Source: Nocardia brasiliensis ATCC 700358
Lineage (GTDB): Bacteria > Actinomycetota > Actinomycetes > Mycobacteriales > Mycobacteriaceae
NCBI RefSeq assembly: GCF_000250675.2
Contig: NC_018681.1
Span: forward strand, 6,696,001-6,760,000
Direction of reading: 5' to 3'
DNA length: 64,000 bases
A program made the position numbers and the translations under genes. Positions 28,003 to 37,541 of this stretch are shown piece by piece (within the stretch, counting starts at the first letter, position 1; every line of letters starts with the position of its first letter). Under the pieces are notes generated by a model, which was not told the origin of the DNA, made no database searches, and saw nothing but the letters and a program-made list of their open reading frames with translations.

Positions 28003-28225
28003 GCTGCGCCAGCGTGGTGCGTGTGCAGAGTGCGCGGGCGGCGACCGGCGTGAGCAGATGGTGGCGCATTCTGCGGCCGGTGGCGGTCCGGTCCGACCGA
28101 GGTGCGCACGCCGGCACCCTCCTCCGCGGCGTGCGCACCTCTCCTGAGCGCCCGATCTCACTGTCCTGGTGGCGGATTCGGCTCGGATCGGATCCACCGG
28201 TGGCGTCCGGACAGCGTCGGGGCGC

Positions 28226-28801
28226 TCAGGCGGGGCGGCGGGCACGGAAGCGGAAGCTCCCCTGCCCGATTTCGATTTCCACGTCGGTGAAGCCGATGCG
28301 GGTGAGTCGGTCGGCGGCATGCTCGGGCGGCACTGGCACGCAGGTGTCGCCCAGGTGGATGAGCCGGAACAGCCAGCCGTCCAAGCCGTCACTGCCCGCG
28401 AACACCCCGCCGGGACGCAGCACCCGCAGCGCGTCGGCGAACACCAGGTCCTGCTGCCGCGCGGTCGGCACGTGGTGCAGCATGGTGAAGCACACGACCG
28501 AATCGAATTGCTCTGCGGCGAAGGGCATCTCGGCACCGTCACCCTGCACCACGGTCATCGCCGAGCCGTGCCGGGTGCGCAACCGCGCGGCCAGTTCCGG
28601 GTCGAGCTCGACCCCGGTGAGCGTCCCCGTACGAGCGCGCAGCGTCCCCACGTTCGCGCCGTAGCCAGGCCCGATCTCGAGCGCACTGTCACCGAGGTCG
28701 AGCCCGTGCAGCGCCCACGGCACGATCTTGGTCGCGCTGGTCCGTTCCCACCGCGCGGAGCGGCACAGCGCCCGATGGAGCAGGTTCATCGCCATAGCCA
28801 C
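28226..28801 (-). CDS. Class I SAM-dependent methyltransferase
   Basis: 191 residues with the SAM-binding motif ALEIGPGYGANVG, the acidic ligand in GVELDPELAARL, motif II QGDGAEMPFAAEQFDSVVCF and LRPGGVFAGSD. It belongs to the small-molecule Methyltransf_11 type; substrate unknown. GTG 28801 or ATG 28795/28789 can start it. It is divergent from an AraC regulator gene 49 bases away, which may control it. Confidence 0.82.
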   Translation of the reverse strand: MAMAMNLLHRALCRSARWERTSATKIVPWALHGLDLGDSALEIGPGYGANVGTLRARTGTLTGVELDPELAARLRTRHGSAMTVVQGDGAEMPFAAEQFDSVVCFTMLHHVPTARQQDLVFADALRVLRPGGVFAGSDGLDGWLFRLIHLGDTCVPVPPEHAADRLTRIGFTDVEIEIGQGSFRFRARRPA

Positions 28802-28850
28802 GAGGTTAGGAGCGGACAGCGATGACCACTACCGGCTACGGTGACATTTT

Positions 28851-29618
28851 GTGTCGCTGAACGGCCATCCCCGCTTCCAGCCGGTGCCACCCGGCCCGAC
28901 GGCGATGGTGTTCGGCGTCGGGCTGCTGCCCGCCGGCTTCTGGTTCGCGACGCACGAGCATCCGCAACACCAGATCGCCTGGGCCGCACGCGGAGTCATC
29001 GCCGTCGAGGTGGGCGACGCCCGCTGGGTGCTGCCACCCACCCGGGCGCTGTGGATCCCCGGCGGCATCCGGCATCGGACCGGCACCGCGGACGGCGCCG
29101 AAATGCGCGGCATCTACCTCGAACCCGGCCGCTGCCCCGTCACTTTCACGACGCCGACCATGCTCCGCGTGACCCGGCTGCTGCACGAGCTGTTCGACCA
29201 TCTCGCCGCACCCGGCACCGCGGCCGCCCAACGCGAACGAGCGGAGGCGGTGGTCTTCGATCTGCTGAGCCCGGTCGACGTCGTCCCGATCACGCTCCAA
29301 CCCCCGACCGATCCGCGTGCCAAACAGGTGGCCGACGCGCTGACCCGCGATCCCGCCGACGACCGGACCTTGGCGGCGTTCGCCGCGGCCGTCGCCACCA
29401 GTCCCCGTACGCTGGCCCGGTTGTTCGTCGCGGAAACCGGAATCACCTTCGGCCACTGGCGAACTCAAGTCCGCCTCGCCGCTTCGCTGCCACTGCTGGC
29501 GGCAGGCCTACCGATCGCGCGCATCGCGGGCCGCGTCGGCTACGGCACCCCCAGTGCCTACGTCGCGGCTTTCCGCCGTGCCGTCGGCGTCTCCCCCGGA
29601 CGTTATTTCACCGGTTGA
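28851..29618 (+). CDS. AraC-family regulator with N-terminal cupin-type domain
   Basis: 255 residues. The N-terminal sensing domain has HEHPQHQIAWAARGVIAVEV and WVLPPTRALWIPGGIRHRTG, typical of AraC_binding cupins. The C-terminus has the double HTH: FAAAVATSPRTLARLFVAET and ARIAGRVGYGTPSAYVAAFR, ending VSPGRYFTG. Start is GTG 28851. It is divergent from the methyltransferase gene and convergent with the SDR gene. Confidence 0.87.
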   Translation: MSLNGHPRFQPVPPGPTAMVFGVGLLPAGFWFATHEHPQHQIAWAARGVIAVEVGDARWVLPPTRALWIPGGIRHRTGTADGAEMRGIYLEPGRCPVTFTTPTMLRVTRLLHELFDHLAAPGTAAAQRERAEAVVFDLLSPVDVVPITLQPPTDPRAKQVADALTRDPADDRTLAAFAAAVATSPRTLARLFVAETGITFGHWRTQVRLAASLPLLAAGLPIARIAGRVGYGTPSAYVAAFRRAVGVSPGRYFTG

Positions 29619-30359
29619 TCACGCGTTGGTGCCACCGTCGACGGTGAAGGTCGCGCCGGTGACGCTGCGACCGGTGTCCCCCGCAAGGAACGCGACCATC
29701 GCCGCCATATCCTCCGGCGCCGCGAAGTGACCCAGCGCGGACAGCTGGACTTGCAGGTCGTAGTGCCCACCGTCGACCGGATTCATATCCGTCACCGTCG
29801 ATCCCGGCTGCAACAGGTTGACGGTGATCCCCCGCGGACCGAGTTCACGCGCGAGCGCCTTGGTGAAACCGTTCAGCGCCGACTTGCTCAGGTTGTACAG
29901 CGAGAGACCGGCGAACGGCGCGTGCTCGGACAGATTGCTGCCGACGCTGACGATCCGGCCACCGTCACTCATGTGCGCCACCGCGGCCTGCGCACCGACG
30001 AACGCGGCGCGGGCGTGGATATTCAGCGCCCGGTCGACCTCGTCGACGGTGAACTCCTCGAACGGTTTCGCGGGGAAGATGCCCGCGTTGTTCACCAGGA
30101 TGTCCAACCGGCCGAGATCGCTCGCGGTCTGGTGCACGGCATGCACCACATCAGCGGCGTCGGCGCTGTCCGCGCGGTAGGCGACCGCCCGGCCGCCTGC
30201 TGATTCGATCTCCGCGACAACGGCTTTCGCCTGCACGTCGCGGTTCTGATAGGTGATGGCCACGGCCGCCCCGTCGGCGGCCAGCTTGCGCGCGATCGCC
30301 GCCCCGATTCCCCGGCTGCCGCCCGTCACCAGCGCCACCTTGCCCGTGAGACCCGACAT
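29619..30359 (-). CDS. Short-chain dehydrogenase/reductase
   Basis: 246 residues: TGGSRGIGAAIARKLA (cofactor loop), VNNAGIFPAKPF, and the catalytic Ser plus YNLSK. The basic residue after beta-2 (YQNRDVQAK) suggests NADP(H). ATG 30359 is chosen because GGAGGAGC stands nine bases ahead. It is divergent from a TetR gene. Long inverted repeats cover both promoters, so the TetR protein almost surely represses it. The substrate is unknown. Confidence 0.9.
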   Translation of the reverse strand: MSGLTGKVALVTGGSRGIGAAIARKLAADGAAVAITYQNRDVQAKAVVAEIESAGGRAVAYRADSADAADVVHAVHQTASDLGRLDILVNNAGIFPAKPFEEFTVDEVDRALNIHARAAFVGAQAAVAHMSDGGRIVSVGSNLSEHAPFAGLSLYNLSKSALNGFTKALARELGPRGITVNLLQPGSTVTDMNPVDGGHYDLQVQLSALGHFAAPEDMAAMVAFLAGDTGRSVTGATFTVDGGTNA

Positions 30360-30370
30360 CGCTCCTCCTA

Positions 30371-30388
30371 TTTCTGTGTCGATCACTA
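30371..30388. promoter_or_regulatory. TetR operator, SDR side
   Basis: TTTCTGTGTCGATCACTA is the exact reverse complement of 30436-30453, with a 47-base spacer. It lies 12 bases upstream of the SDR start, overlapping its expected promoter. Confidence 0.7.
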
Positions 30389-30435
30389 CATAAATAGCTA
30401 AGCGCACGGGCCCGCTCCGCGTCAAGCGGTATATT

Positions 30436-30453
30436 TAGTGATCGACACAGAAA
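30436..30453. promoter_or_regulatory. TetR operator, TetR side
   Basis: TAGTGATCGACACAGAAA, exact inverted copy of the site at 30371-30388. It lies eight bases upstream of the TetR ATG and would give autorepression. Confidence 0.7.
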
Positions 30454-30461
30454 GGATCGGG

Positions 30462-31097
30462 ATGGCCGAACGGGGACGACCGCGCGCTTTCGACCGCACG
30501 GACGCGCTGCGCCGCGCCATGGAGGTGTTCTGGGAGCACGGCTACGAAGGCGCGTCGATGAACGATCTCACCACGGCGATGGGCATCAACTCACCGAGCC
30601 TGTACGCCGCGTTCGGCTGCAAGGAGGCGCTGTTCCGGGAGGCCATCGACCTCTACGGGCAAACCGAAGGCGGATACACCGAGCGGGCACTGCGCGAAGA
30701 GCCGACCGCGCGCGCCGCCATCGAAGCGATGTTGCGGGACAACGCGATCGCCTACACCGTCGAGGACAAACCACACGGCTGCATGATCGTGCTGGCCGGC
30801 TCCACCTACACCACCCGCAACGAGTCCATCCGCGACTTCCTGGTCGAAAAACGCAGCGGGACAACCGAAGACATCCGCAAGCGACTGGATCGCGGTGTGA
30901 CGGAAGGTGATCTGCCCGCGGATACCGACACCGCCGCCCTCGCGAACTTCTACACCACGGTGTTGTACGGCCTGTCGATCCAGGCGCGCGACGGGGTCCC
31001 GCTGAAAAGCCTGACCCTGGCCATCGATTGCGCGATGGCCGCATGGCCGGCGCAGGACACCTCCCCCGCTACCGCAGGCAGCGGCGACCAGCAGTAG
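30462..31097 (+). CDS. TetR-family regulator (AcrR/YxaF-like)
   Basis: 211 residues. HTH: ALRRAMEVFWEHGYEGASMN and DLTTAMGINSPSLYAAFGCK; the ligand domain contains KPHGCMIVLAGSTYTTRNES. This subgroup senses small reactive or aromatic compounds in several bacteria, but no ligand can be named here. ATG 30462 is chosen over the in-frame start at 30438, which would lie inside the operator; AAAGGAT is a weak ribosome site. Confidence 0.88.
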   Translation: MAERGRPRAFDRTDALRRAMEVFWEHGYEGASMNDLTTAMGINSPSLYAAFGCKEALFREAIDLYGQTEGGYTERALREEPTARAAIEAMLRDNAIAYTVEDKPHGCMIVLAGSTYTTRNESIRDFLVEKRSGTTEDIRKRLDRGVTEGDLPADTDTAALANFYTTVLYGLSIQARDGVPLKSLTLAIDCAMAAWPAQDTSPATAGSGDQQ

Positions 31098-31283
31098 GCG
31101 CACGCCGTGCGCCCGACGGCAACCCCTCAGCGGCAGACTCTGCGCCCGCCACCAGATTGTGCGCCCGGCAGCAGATGGCGTCCGGCAGCACGCCGATGTC
31201 CCTCACCAGATCGCGCCCGGCGACACCCGCCCTCCGCCAGCACCCGGATGCCGGGCGACAGATTGTGCACCACTGTCGTCCCG

Positions 31284-31356
31284 CACCCCTTCTGATGCGT
31301 CGCACCTCCTGTGGCCTGCCCCAGCGGGTGCGACACGTCAAAACCGGTGCGACACG
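31284..31356. repeat. Dispersed hairpin element family B, copy 3
   Basis: The inner arms GTCGCACC (31299-31306) and GGTGCGAC (31327-31334) surround GTGGCCTGCC; the outer CGCACCCCTTCTG pairs imperfectly with TCAAAACCGGTGCG. It lies in the 500-base gap 31098-31598, which otherwise holds only degenerate CCCGGCAGCACC-type short repeats (about 31500-31610) and no gene. Confidence 0.65.
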
Positions 31357-31598
31357 CTGGCTTAGGGGGCGCCAGGCAGCGCGCCCGTGGGTCAACGATG
31401 GCCACACAGTGGCCTGCCCAACCACTGCAGCCTGCCTAAGGCGAAACACGCCCAGCGGCACCACGCCTCCGGAGACGCCCCGAGCCGGGCCGCACCTCAC
31501 GCCCGGCTACACCCCACGCCCAGCGGCACCCGGGCTCCTGCGGTACCCCGATCCGGGCGCACCCCCAGGCCCGGCAGCACCCCGGCGCCCGGCAGCAC

Positions 31599-33401
31599 CT
31601 ACATCCGGCGCAGTGCGGCGATACGTTCTTCCAGCTGATCCGCGGAGGCCAAAGCCGTTGGCGGGCCGCCACATTCGCGGCGCAGCTCGCCGTGGATCAC
31701 GCCGTGCGGCTTGTTGGTGCGGTGGTGGTGCATGGCGACCAGGCTATTGAGTTCCCGGCGCAATTCGCCCAACCGGTCTGCGGTGGCGACCCGTTCGGAC
31801 GCACTCGCCACCTGCGGGCCAGGCGCGGGCGTGAAGGGCGTCTCGGCGCGGTCGGCGATCTGCTTGGACTGCCGGTCGCGCAGCAGCGCGCGCATCTGAT
31901 CGGCGTCGAGCAGACCGGGGATGCCCAAATAGTCGGCCTCCTCGTCGCTGCCCGCGAAAGTCGCTGTGCCGAAAGAGGATCCGTCGTAGATCACCTGATC
32001 GAGCTCGGCGTCGGCGGCCAGCGCGACGAAGGACTTCTCTTCCTCGCCCGGCTCGTCCTGCTGCTTGTTCGCCTCGATCAGCAGTTCGTCTTCGAGGCCG
32101 TCCTTCTCCCGGTGCGGTTTGCCGATCACATGGTCGCGCTGCAATTCCAGCTGCGCGGCCAGATCGAGCAGCACCGGCACCGAGGGCAGGAACACGCTCG
32201 CGGTCTCGCCGGGCCGCCGGGCGCGCACGAACCGGCCGATCGCCTGCGCGAAATACAGCGGGGTCGAGGCGCTCGTCGCGTACACGCCGACGGCCAGCCG
32301 CGGCACGTCGACGCCCTCGGACACCATGCGCACCGCGACCATCCACGGATCCTTGCTGGCGGCGAACTCGCCGATCCGGTCGGACGAGGACGGATCGTCG
32401 GACAGCACCAGCGCGGGCTTGCTGCCCGAAATGTGTTCCAGCAGTTCGGCGTAGTCGCGCGCCCGCTCCTGGTCGGTGGCGATCACCAGGCCGCCCGCGT
32501 CCGGCATGCCGGTATTGCGCAGCTGGCGCAGGCGCATATCGGCGGCGCGCAGCACGGCCGAGATCCAGTCGCCCGCCGGGTCGAGCGCGGTGCGCCAGGC
32601 CCGCGCGGTCTGCTCGGCGTTCAGCGGCTCACCGAGGCGGGCGGTGTGCTCCTCGCCCGCGCTGTCGCGCCAGTGCGCGTCACCGGAGTAGGCGAGGAAC
32701 ACCACGGGCCGCACGACGCCGTCGGCGAGCGCCTCGGAGTAGCCGTAGGCGTGATCGGCGCGCGAACGCGGGAACCCGGACTCGTCGGGCTCGTAGGTGA
32801 TGAACGGGATCTGGCTGTCGTCGCTGCGGAACGGGGTGCCGGTCAGCGCGAGCCGGCGGGTGGCGTCACCGAACGCCTCGGCGGTCGCCTCACCCCAGCT
32901 CTTCGCGTCGCCCGCGTGGTGGATCTCGTCGAGAATGACCAGGGTCCTGCGGTTTTCGGTGCGCACCCGGTGCCGCGACGGATGCGAGGCGACCTGCGCG
33001 TAGGTGACCACGACACCGTGGTAGTCGCCGGACGTACCGCCCGCCGCATTCGAGAACCGCGAATCCAGTGCGATGCCCGCGCGGGCGGCGGACTGTGCCC
33101 ACTGATGCTTGAGATGCTCGGTCGGGGCGACCACGGTGATCTGATCGACGGTGCGGTCGGCCAGCAGTTCGGCCGCGACCCGCAGCGCGAAGGTCGTCTT
33201 ACCCGCGCCCGGCGTCGCCACCGCAAGGAAATCGCGCGGCTTGGACGCCAGATACTTCGTCAAAGCCCGCCGCTGCCAGGCACGCAGCGACCCGCCACTC
33301 GATGTACCGGAGCTGTTCGGTCTGCCCGAAGCCTCGGGTGTTCCCGAATCGCCCGGTGTCTCCGCTTGTCCCGCCACAGCGGCGCCACCCGACCCAGTCA
33401 C
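31599..33401 (-). CDS. Superfamily II DEAD/DEAH-box helicase (RadD/XPB-like)
   Basis: About 600 residues. Motifs: SLRAWQRRALTKYL (Q-like), ATPGAGKTTFALRV (Walker A), VILDEIHHAGDAKSW (II), LALTGTPFRSDD (III), SEGVDVPRLAVGVYATSAST (V) and QAIGRFVRARRPG (VI). A C-terminal tail of about 170 residues is acidic then basic. Such proteins are annotated as general DNA or RNA helicases; the role here is unknown. GTG 33401 (VTGSGGAAVAG) is favoured, with TAGGG ahead; the frame is open to 33452. It is divergent from the BrkB-type gene. Confidence 0.85.
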   Translation of the reverse strand: MTGSGGAAVAGQAETPGDSGTPEASGRPNSSGTSSGGSLRAWQRRALTKYLASKPRDFLAVATPGAGKTTFALRVAAELLADRTVDQITVVAPTEHLKHQWAQSAARAGIALDSRFSNAAGGTSGDYHGVVVTYAQVASHPSRHRVRTENRRTLVILDEIHHAGDAKSWGEATAEAFGDATRRLALTGTPFRSDDSQIPFITYEPDESGFPRSRADHAYGYSEALADGVVRPVVFLAYSGDAHWRDSAGEEHTARLGEPLNAEQTARAWRTALDPAGDWISAVLRAADMRLRQLRNTGMPDAGGLVIATDQERARDYAELLEHISGSKPALVLSDDPSSSDRIGEFAASKDPWMVAVRMVSEGVDVPRLAVGVYATSASTPLYFAQAIGRFVRARRPGETASVFLPSVPVLLDLAAQLELQRDHVIGKPHREKDGLEDELLIEANKQQDEPGEEEKSFVALAADAELDQVIYDGSSFGTATFAGSDEEADYLGIPGLLDADQMRALLRDRQSKQIADRAETPFTPAPGPQVASASERVATADRLGELRRELNSLVAMHHHRTNKPHGVIHGELRRECGGPPTALASADQLEERIAALRRM

Positions 33402-33568
33402 GCACTCGACCCTACTGGCCCGGCACGGCGTGTTGCCAAACCGACGCGGCATGCGCGATCGGCATCACATGTTCACCAGCAGACACGCCCGAATTCACGT
33501 GTTGCCCGACGACACGTCGCCCCCGGACTGCGGTACGGATCGGAGATGTAGGCGATGCTGTAGGCACG

Positions 33569-34699
33569 ATGTCCGAGAAGAAGGCCCTGCCGAGCGACCC
33601 GCTGCGCACCGACCTACCGTCGCTCAGTGGTGGATTTGCTGCGCGAAAGCTGACCTGGTCGCAGCGCGTGGTCCTCGGCGGTCGGCGGGCGCGCAGGCGG
33701 ACCACCCGGCTCATCGTGCGAGTCGCGGTGAAGGCGTGGGACGACTCGATCTTCGCCAAATCCGCGGCCGCGGCGTTCTGGCAGACGCTCTCGCTGGCGC
33801 CGCTGCTGCTCGGCGTGCTCGGCAGCCTCGGCTACGTCGGCGGATGGTTCGGGCCCGACACCGTGCAGATCGTCGAATCGAAGATCATCTCGTTCAGCCG
33901 CGACCTGTTCAGTTCCACCGTCGTCTCCGACCTCATCGAGCCCACCGTGCAGGACGTGCTCGGGCGCGGACGCGGCGCGGTGGTGTCGGTCGGTTTCGTG
34001 CTGTCGCTGTGGGCGGGGTCGTCCGCCATGGCGACCTTCGTCGACTCGATCGTCGAGGCGCACGATCAGCAGGATGCGCGACACCCGGTGTGGCAGCGCA
34101 TCTTCGCGCTGCTGCTGTACGTGTTGTTCCTGGTGGCGTCGGTGTTCATTCTGCCGCTGGTCGCGCTGGGGCCGACCCTGATCGGACGGGTGCTGCCCAC
34201 GGCGTGGCGAGCGACCGGGCTGCGACTGCTCGACTTCTTCTACTATCCCGGCGTCGGGCTGCTGCTGATCGTCGGCCTGACCACGCTGTACAAGCTGGCG
34301 TTGCACACCTCGCTGCCGTGGCATCGACTGTTCAACGGGGCGCTGGTGGCCGGCGTGTTCTTCATGGCCGCGAGCGAAGGACTGCGGCGCTACCTGTCCT
34401 GGGTCACCGACACCGGCGTCACCTACGGCGCGCTCGCCACCCCCATCGCCTTCCTCCTGTTCACCTACTTCCTCGGCTTCGCCGTGATCCTCGGCGCCGA
34501 ATTCAACGCCGCCGTCCAAGAATTCTGGCCCGCCCGCGCCACCCGCATGGAACAGGTCAAGGAATGGATCGCGAACCAGTTGAACAGCGACACCGAAGAA
34601 GAACCGTCCGCCCCCGACACCCCGAATCCCTCCGACCCGAAGTCGAACGCCACGCCCCCACCCAAAGACCCCCTCGACACCGAACCGAGAACCGCCTAG
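33569..34699 (+). CDS. YihY/BrkB-family membrane protein
   Basis: A 376-residue inner-membrane protein with about six hydrophobic segments (AFWQTLSLAPLLLGVLGSLG, IFALLLYVLFLVASVFILPL and others) and the family end TYFLGFAVILGAEFNAAVQE. A hydrophilic Pro-rich tail follows. It corresponds to Rv2707 in the mycobacterial sigA-sigB interval. ATG 33569 is chosen. Function is unknown; the old label ribonuclease BN is not supported for this family. Confidence 0.85.
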   Translation: MSEKKALPSDPLRTDLPSLSGGFAARKLTWSQRVVLGGRRARRRTTRLIVRVAVKAWDDSIFAKSAAAAFWQTLSLAPLLLGVLGSLGYVGGWFGPDTVQIVESKIISFSRDLFSSTVVSDLIEPTVQDVLGRGRGAVVSVGFVLSLWAGSSAMATFVDSIVEAHDQQDARHPVWQRIFALLLYVLFLVASVFILPLVALGPTLIGRVLPTAWRATGLRLLDFFYYPGVGLLLIVGLTTLYKLALHTSLPWHRLFNGALVAGVFFMAASEGLRRYLSWVTDTGVTYGALATPIAFLLFTYFLGFAVILGAEFNAAVQEFWPARATRMEQVKEWIANQLNSDTEEEPSAPDTPNPSDPKSNATPPPKDPLDTEPRTA

Positions 34700-34822
34700 G
34701 CGCAGGGTCAGGCTGCGCTCCGGTCACGTCGGCACACTCGTCACGGTGCAGCCGGATCACTCGTCGGAGGGGAGTCAGGGCCAAAGTTGCGGTGCGTCCG
34801 GGCCCAACCAGCTGGACGCGCG

Positions 34823-34883
34823 TTCACCAGGTAATGGTGGCGGAGGGCTCTCGGGCGACGCCGCAAGGATTACCTGGTGATCA
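34823..34883. repeat. Dispersed hairpin element family A, copy 2 (inverted orientation)
   Basis: The arms around CACCAGGTAATGGTGGCGG and CCGCAAGGATTACCTGGTG pair imperfectly. The loop reads as the reverse complement of the other copies' loop (CGTCGCCCGAGAGCCCT). It lies in the convergent gap between the BrkB-type gene and the DUF3039 gene, which contains no coding region. Confidence 0.75.
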
Positions 34884-34956
34884 CCTGACCAGGGCGTCGC
34901 GGGCGCGTTCGACGGCCGACGGAGTGCGTCGGCCGAGGCGGGGGACGACAGGGGGG

Positions 34957-35193
34957 TCAGTCGCCCTTTTTCAGGCCGTCGTAGACCTTCTTGCAGTCCG
35001 GGCAGACCGGGGAGCCGGGCTTGGGCGAGCGCGTCACCGGGAAGACCTCGCCGCACAGGGCGACGACATGGGTGCCCATGACGGCGCTCTCCGCGATCTT
35101 GTCCTTCTTCACGTAGTGGAAGAACTTCGGGGTGTCGTCGCTCGTCGACTCGTCGGTGGTCGAATCCGGGCGAACCATCGTGTCACTACTCAC
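34957..35193 (-). CDS. DUF3039 zinc-ribbon-like protein
   Basis: 78 residues with KFFHYVKKDKIAESAVMGTH, VALCGEVFPV and VCPDCKKVYDGL: one Cys/His group and one CxxC, a likely metal site, which is the DUF3039 pattern common in actinobacteria. Start GTG 35193, with ATG 35178 as an alternative. It is divergent from the DUF3099 gene. Function is unknown. Confidence 0.82.
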   Translation of the reverse strand: MSSDTMVRPDSTTDESTSDDTPKFFHYVKKDKIAESAVMGTHVVALCGEVFPVTRSPKPGSPVCPDCKKVYDGLKKGD

Positions 35194-35347
35194 GCACTCC
35201 ATGATGCCGCATGACAACTTCGCTGCCCAAGAGGACATGACCGTCGGCGACACCCGACCGATCCGGCGGCGTGTCCCTTTCGTTCCGCATTCGCCGTGCT
35301 GACCACTGTGTGTGCGGTCGAGCCCGGACAGTGGAAGACTCGACGGC

Positions 35348-35764
35348 ATGCAGCAGCACGGCGACTCCTCCGACGCCGACGACTTCGACGGCTCCGGCCC
35401 CGAGGTCACGATGCCCTCCGTTTCTCCGCGCAAAGCCGGATACTTTCCCGGCAGCGACGACAAACATCCCGTCCTGATCACCGAGGCGCAGCCGTCGCTC
35501 GAGGATCAGCACCGCGCCCGGGTGCGCCGCTACACGATCATCATGGCGTTCCGCATCCCGTGCCTGGTGATCGCCGCGATCGTCTACAGCTCGTTCCACA
35601 GCGCGCTGCTCGCGATCCTGGTCATCGCGGTGTCCATCCCACTGCCCTGGATCGCCGTCCTCATCGCCAACGATCGCCCGCCGCGCCGCAAAGACGAACC
35701 GAGCCGCTGGGACCGCCCCCGCACCGCCATCGAATCGCGCCCGCACAACGCCATCGACGGCTGA
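35348..35764 (+). CDS. DUF3099 membrane protein
   Basis: 138 residues: an acidic N-terminus (about 30 residues), VLITEAQPSLEDQHRARVRR, then two hydrophobic segments (FRIPCLVIAAIVYSSFHSAL and LAILVIAVSIPLPWIAVLIA) and a basic tail. It matches DUF3099 (Rv2709 in the mycobacterial order before sigB). ATG 35348 is chosen over 35312. Function is unknown. Confidence 0.83.
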   Translation: MQQHGDSSDADDFDGSGPEVTMPSVSPRKAGYFPGSDDKHPVLITEAQPSLEDQHRARVRRYTIIMAFRIPCLVIAAIVYSSFHSALLAILVIAVSIPLPWIAVLIANDRPPRRKDEPSRWDRPRTAIESRPHNAIDG

Positions 35765-35839
35765 CCCCGGGGCACCCCGCCCGTTCTCGCCCGCGGAAAC
35801 CCGTGACGAAACCGGAGCCCACCTGCGTCGACCCGGCCC

Positions 35840-36235
35840 TGTCCGCGCTCCGCCGGCACCGAGTGCCGACATCATCGGAACAGCCGCCTCCGCCACCGCA
35901 CCATCAACGGACCACGTCGGAATCACCGCCGCATCTCTCGCATCACCAGCACCGAACGCCGACCACACGGATCGCTGCCGCATACCTCGCGCCGTAACAT
36001 CGAAGGCCGCCGACATCGGAATCGCGGCGCATCCATCGCACCGGCCAGCACCGATCCCGGCAATAGGATCGCGACCACGTTCACTGCGCCGCAAGGCCGC
36101 TCGCCGGCATCGTAGGAATCACGCTGCACCCGTCGCACTGCAGCCCGATCGCCGACACCATCGGATCGCGGCACCCGCACCCCTCCCGCAGCGAGATCGG
36201 GACCGCATCTGCGCCTTTCTCACGCTCGGCCCAGC
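35840..36235. repeat. Degenerate tandem repeat of about 47 bp
   Basis: About seven to eight imperfect units, each with a core like CGCCGACATCGGAATCGCGG followed by CGCATCC, TCGCACC and CAGCACCG, fill most of the gap 35765-36242. Unit length is 45-48 bases by eye. No gene is supported in the gap. Confidence 0.6.
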
Positions 36236-36242
36236 CGCACGC

Positions 36243-37541
36243 TCACACGGGGACGGCGACCGGTTCACTCGGCCGACGGGTGACGAAGGCGGACATCACC
36301 GCGGCGGCGGCGCAGAGGGCACCAGCCAGGTACCAGGCGAGGTCGTAGTTTCCTTGTAGGTCGCGGATCACGCCCGCGCCGGTGGCGGCGATCGCGGAGC
36401 CGATCTGGTGGGAGGCGAAGACCCAGCCGAAGGCTACGGGTCCGTCGGCGCCGAACAGTTCGCGGCAGAGCAGCACTGTCGGCGGAACCGTTGCGACCCA
36501 ATCCAATCCGTAGAAGATGATGAACACCCACAGGCTGGGCTGGGTGTGCGGACCGAGCAATGACGGCAGGATCAACAGCGACGCGCCCCGCAGCACGTAG
36601 TAGCCGACCAACAGGTAGCGCGGGTCGACCCGGTCGGTCAGCCAGCCGGAGAAGATGGTGCCCGCCACGTCGAACACGCCGACCACGGCGAGCAGGCTCG
36701 CGGCGGCCGTCGGCGGCATGCCGTGGTCGTGGGCCGCGCTGACGAAGTGGGTGCCGACGAGCCCGTTGGTCGACGCACCGCACACCGCGAATCCCCCGGC
36801 CAGCAACCAGAATCCGGGCCGCCGCGCGATCGTGCCGAGCACGGTGAGCGCCCGCCACGCTCCAGCACTCGCGGGCGTGCGCAACCCGACGACACTGCCT
36901 TCTTCCGCGCCGTACGCGGTGACCCCGACATCGCTGGGGAAGTCTCGGATGAACAGCAGCACCAGCGGCACCACGGCCAGCGCCGCACCGGCGACGATCA
37001 GCGACGGCACCCGCCAGCCGTGCGCGTGCGCCACAGCCGACACCAACGGCAAGAACACCAGCTGACCGGTCGCGCCCGCCGCGGTGAGCACCCCGGTGAC
37101 CAGGCCGCGCTGCCGCACGAACCAGCGCCCGGTGATGGTGGCGACGAACGGCATCGACATCGAACCGACCCCGATGCCCACGAGCAGCCCCCAGGTGAGC
37201 ATCAGATGCCACGCTTCGGTCATGAACACGGTGAGCCCGCTGCCCGCGGCGACCAGCACCAGCGCGCACGCCACCACCTTGCGGATGCCGAATCGGTCCA
37301 TCAGCGCCGCCGCGAACGGCGAAATCAGCCCGTAGAGGAGCAGATTCAGCGACACCGCCGCACCGATGGTGCCGTGCGACCAGCCGAACTCCGCGTGCAG
37401 CGGATCCAGCAGCACGCTGGGCACGGAGCGGAACGCCGCCGCACCGATCAACGTCACGAACCCGACCCCCGCGACCACCCATGCCGGGTGCAGCCGCCGG
37501 TGCTGAATCGAAACGGTCGGCGGCGTCTGGAGTTCGGTCAT
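36243..37541 (-). CDS. MFS transporter (monocarboxylate/oxalate-type)
   Basis: A 432-residue, 12-segment major-facilitator protein. After MTELQTPPTVSIQHRRLHPA comes WVVAGVGFVTLIGAAAFRSV; motif A appears in ALMDRFGIRKVVA and again after the central loop in SGWLTDRVDPRYLLVG. The layout resembles MFS_1 monocarboxylate/oxalate:formate-like carriers. The substrate is unknown. ATG 37541 is chosen; the frame is open to 37805. It is divergent from the VOC gene. Confidence 0.85.
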   Translation of the reverse strand: MTELQTPPTVSIQHRRLHPAWVVAGVGFVTLIGAAAFRSVPSVLLDPLHAEFGWSHGTIGAAVSLNLLLYGLISPFAAALMDRFGIRKVVACALVLVAAGSGLTVFMTEAWHLMLTWGLLVGIGVGSMSMPFVATITGRWFVRQRGLVTGVLTAAGATGQLVFLPLVSAVAHAHGWRVPSLIVAGAALAVVPLVLLFIRDFPSDVGVTAYGAEEGSVVGLRTPASAGAWRALTVLGTIARRPGFWLLAGGFAVCGASTNGLVGTHFVSAAHDHGMPPTAAASLLAVVGVFDVAGTIFSGWLTDRVDPRYLLVGYYVLRGASLLILPSLLGPHTQPSLWVFIIFYGLDWVATVPPTVLLCRELFGADGPVAFGWVFASHQIGSAIAATGAGVIRDLQGNYDLAWYLAGALCAAAAVMSAFVTRRPSEPVAVPV

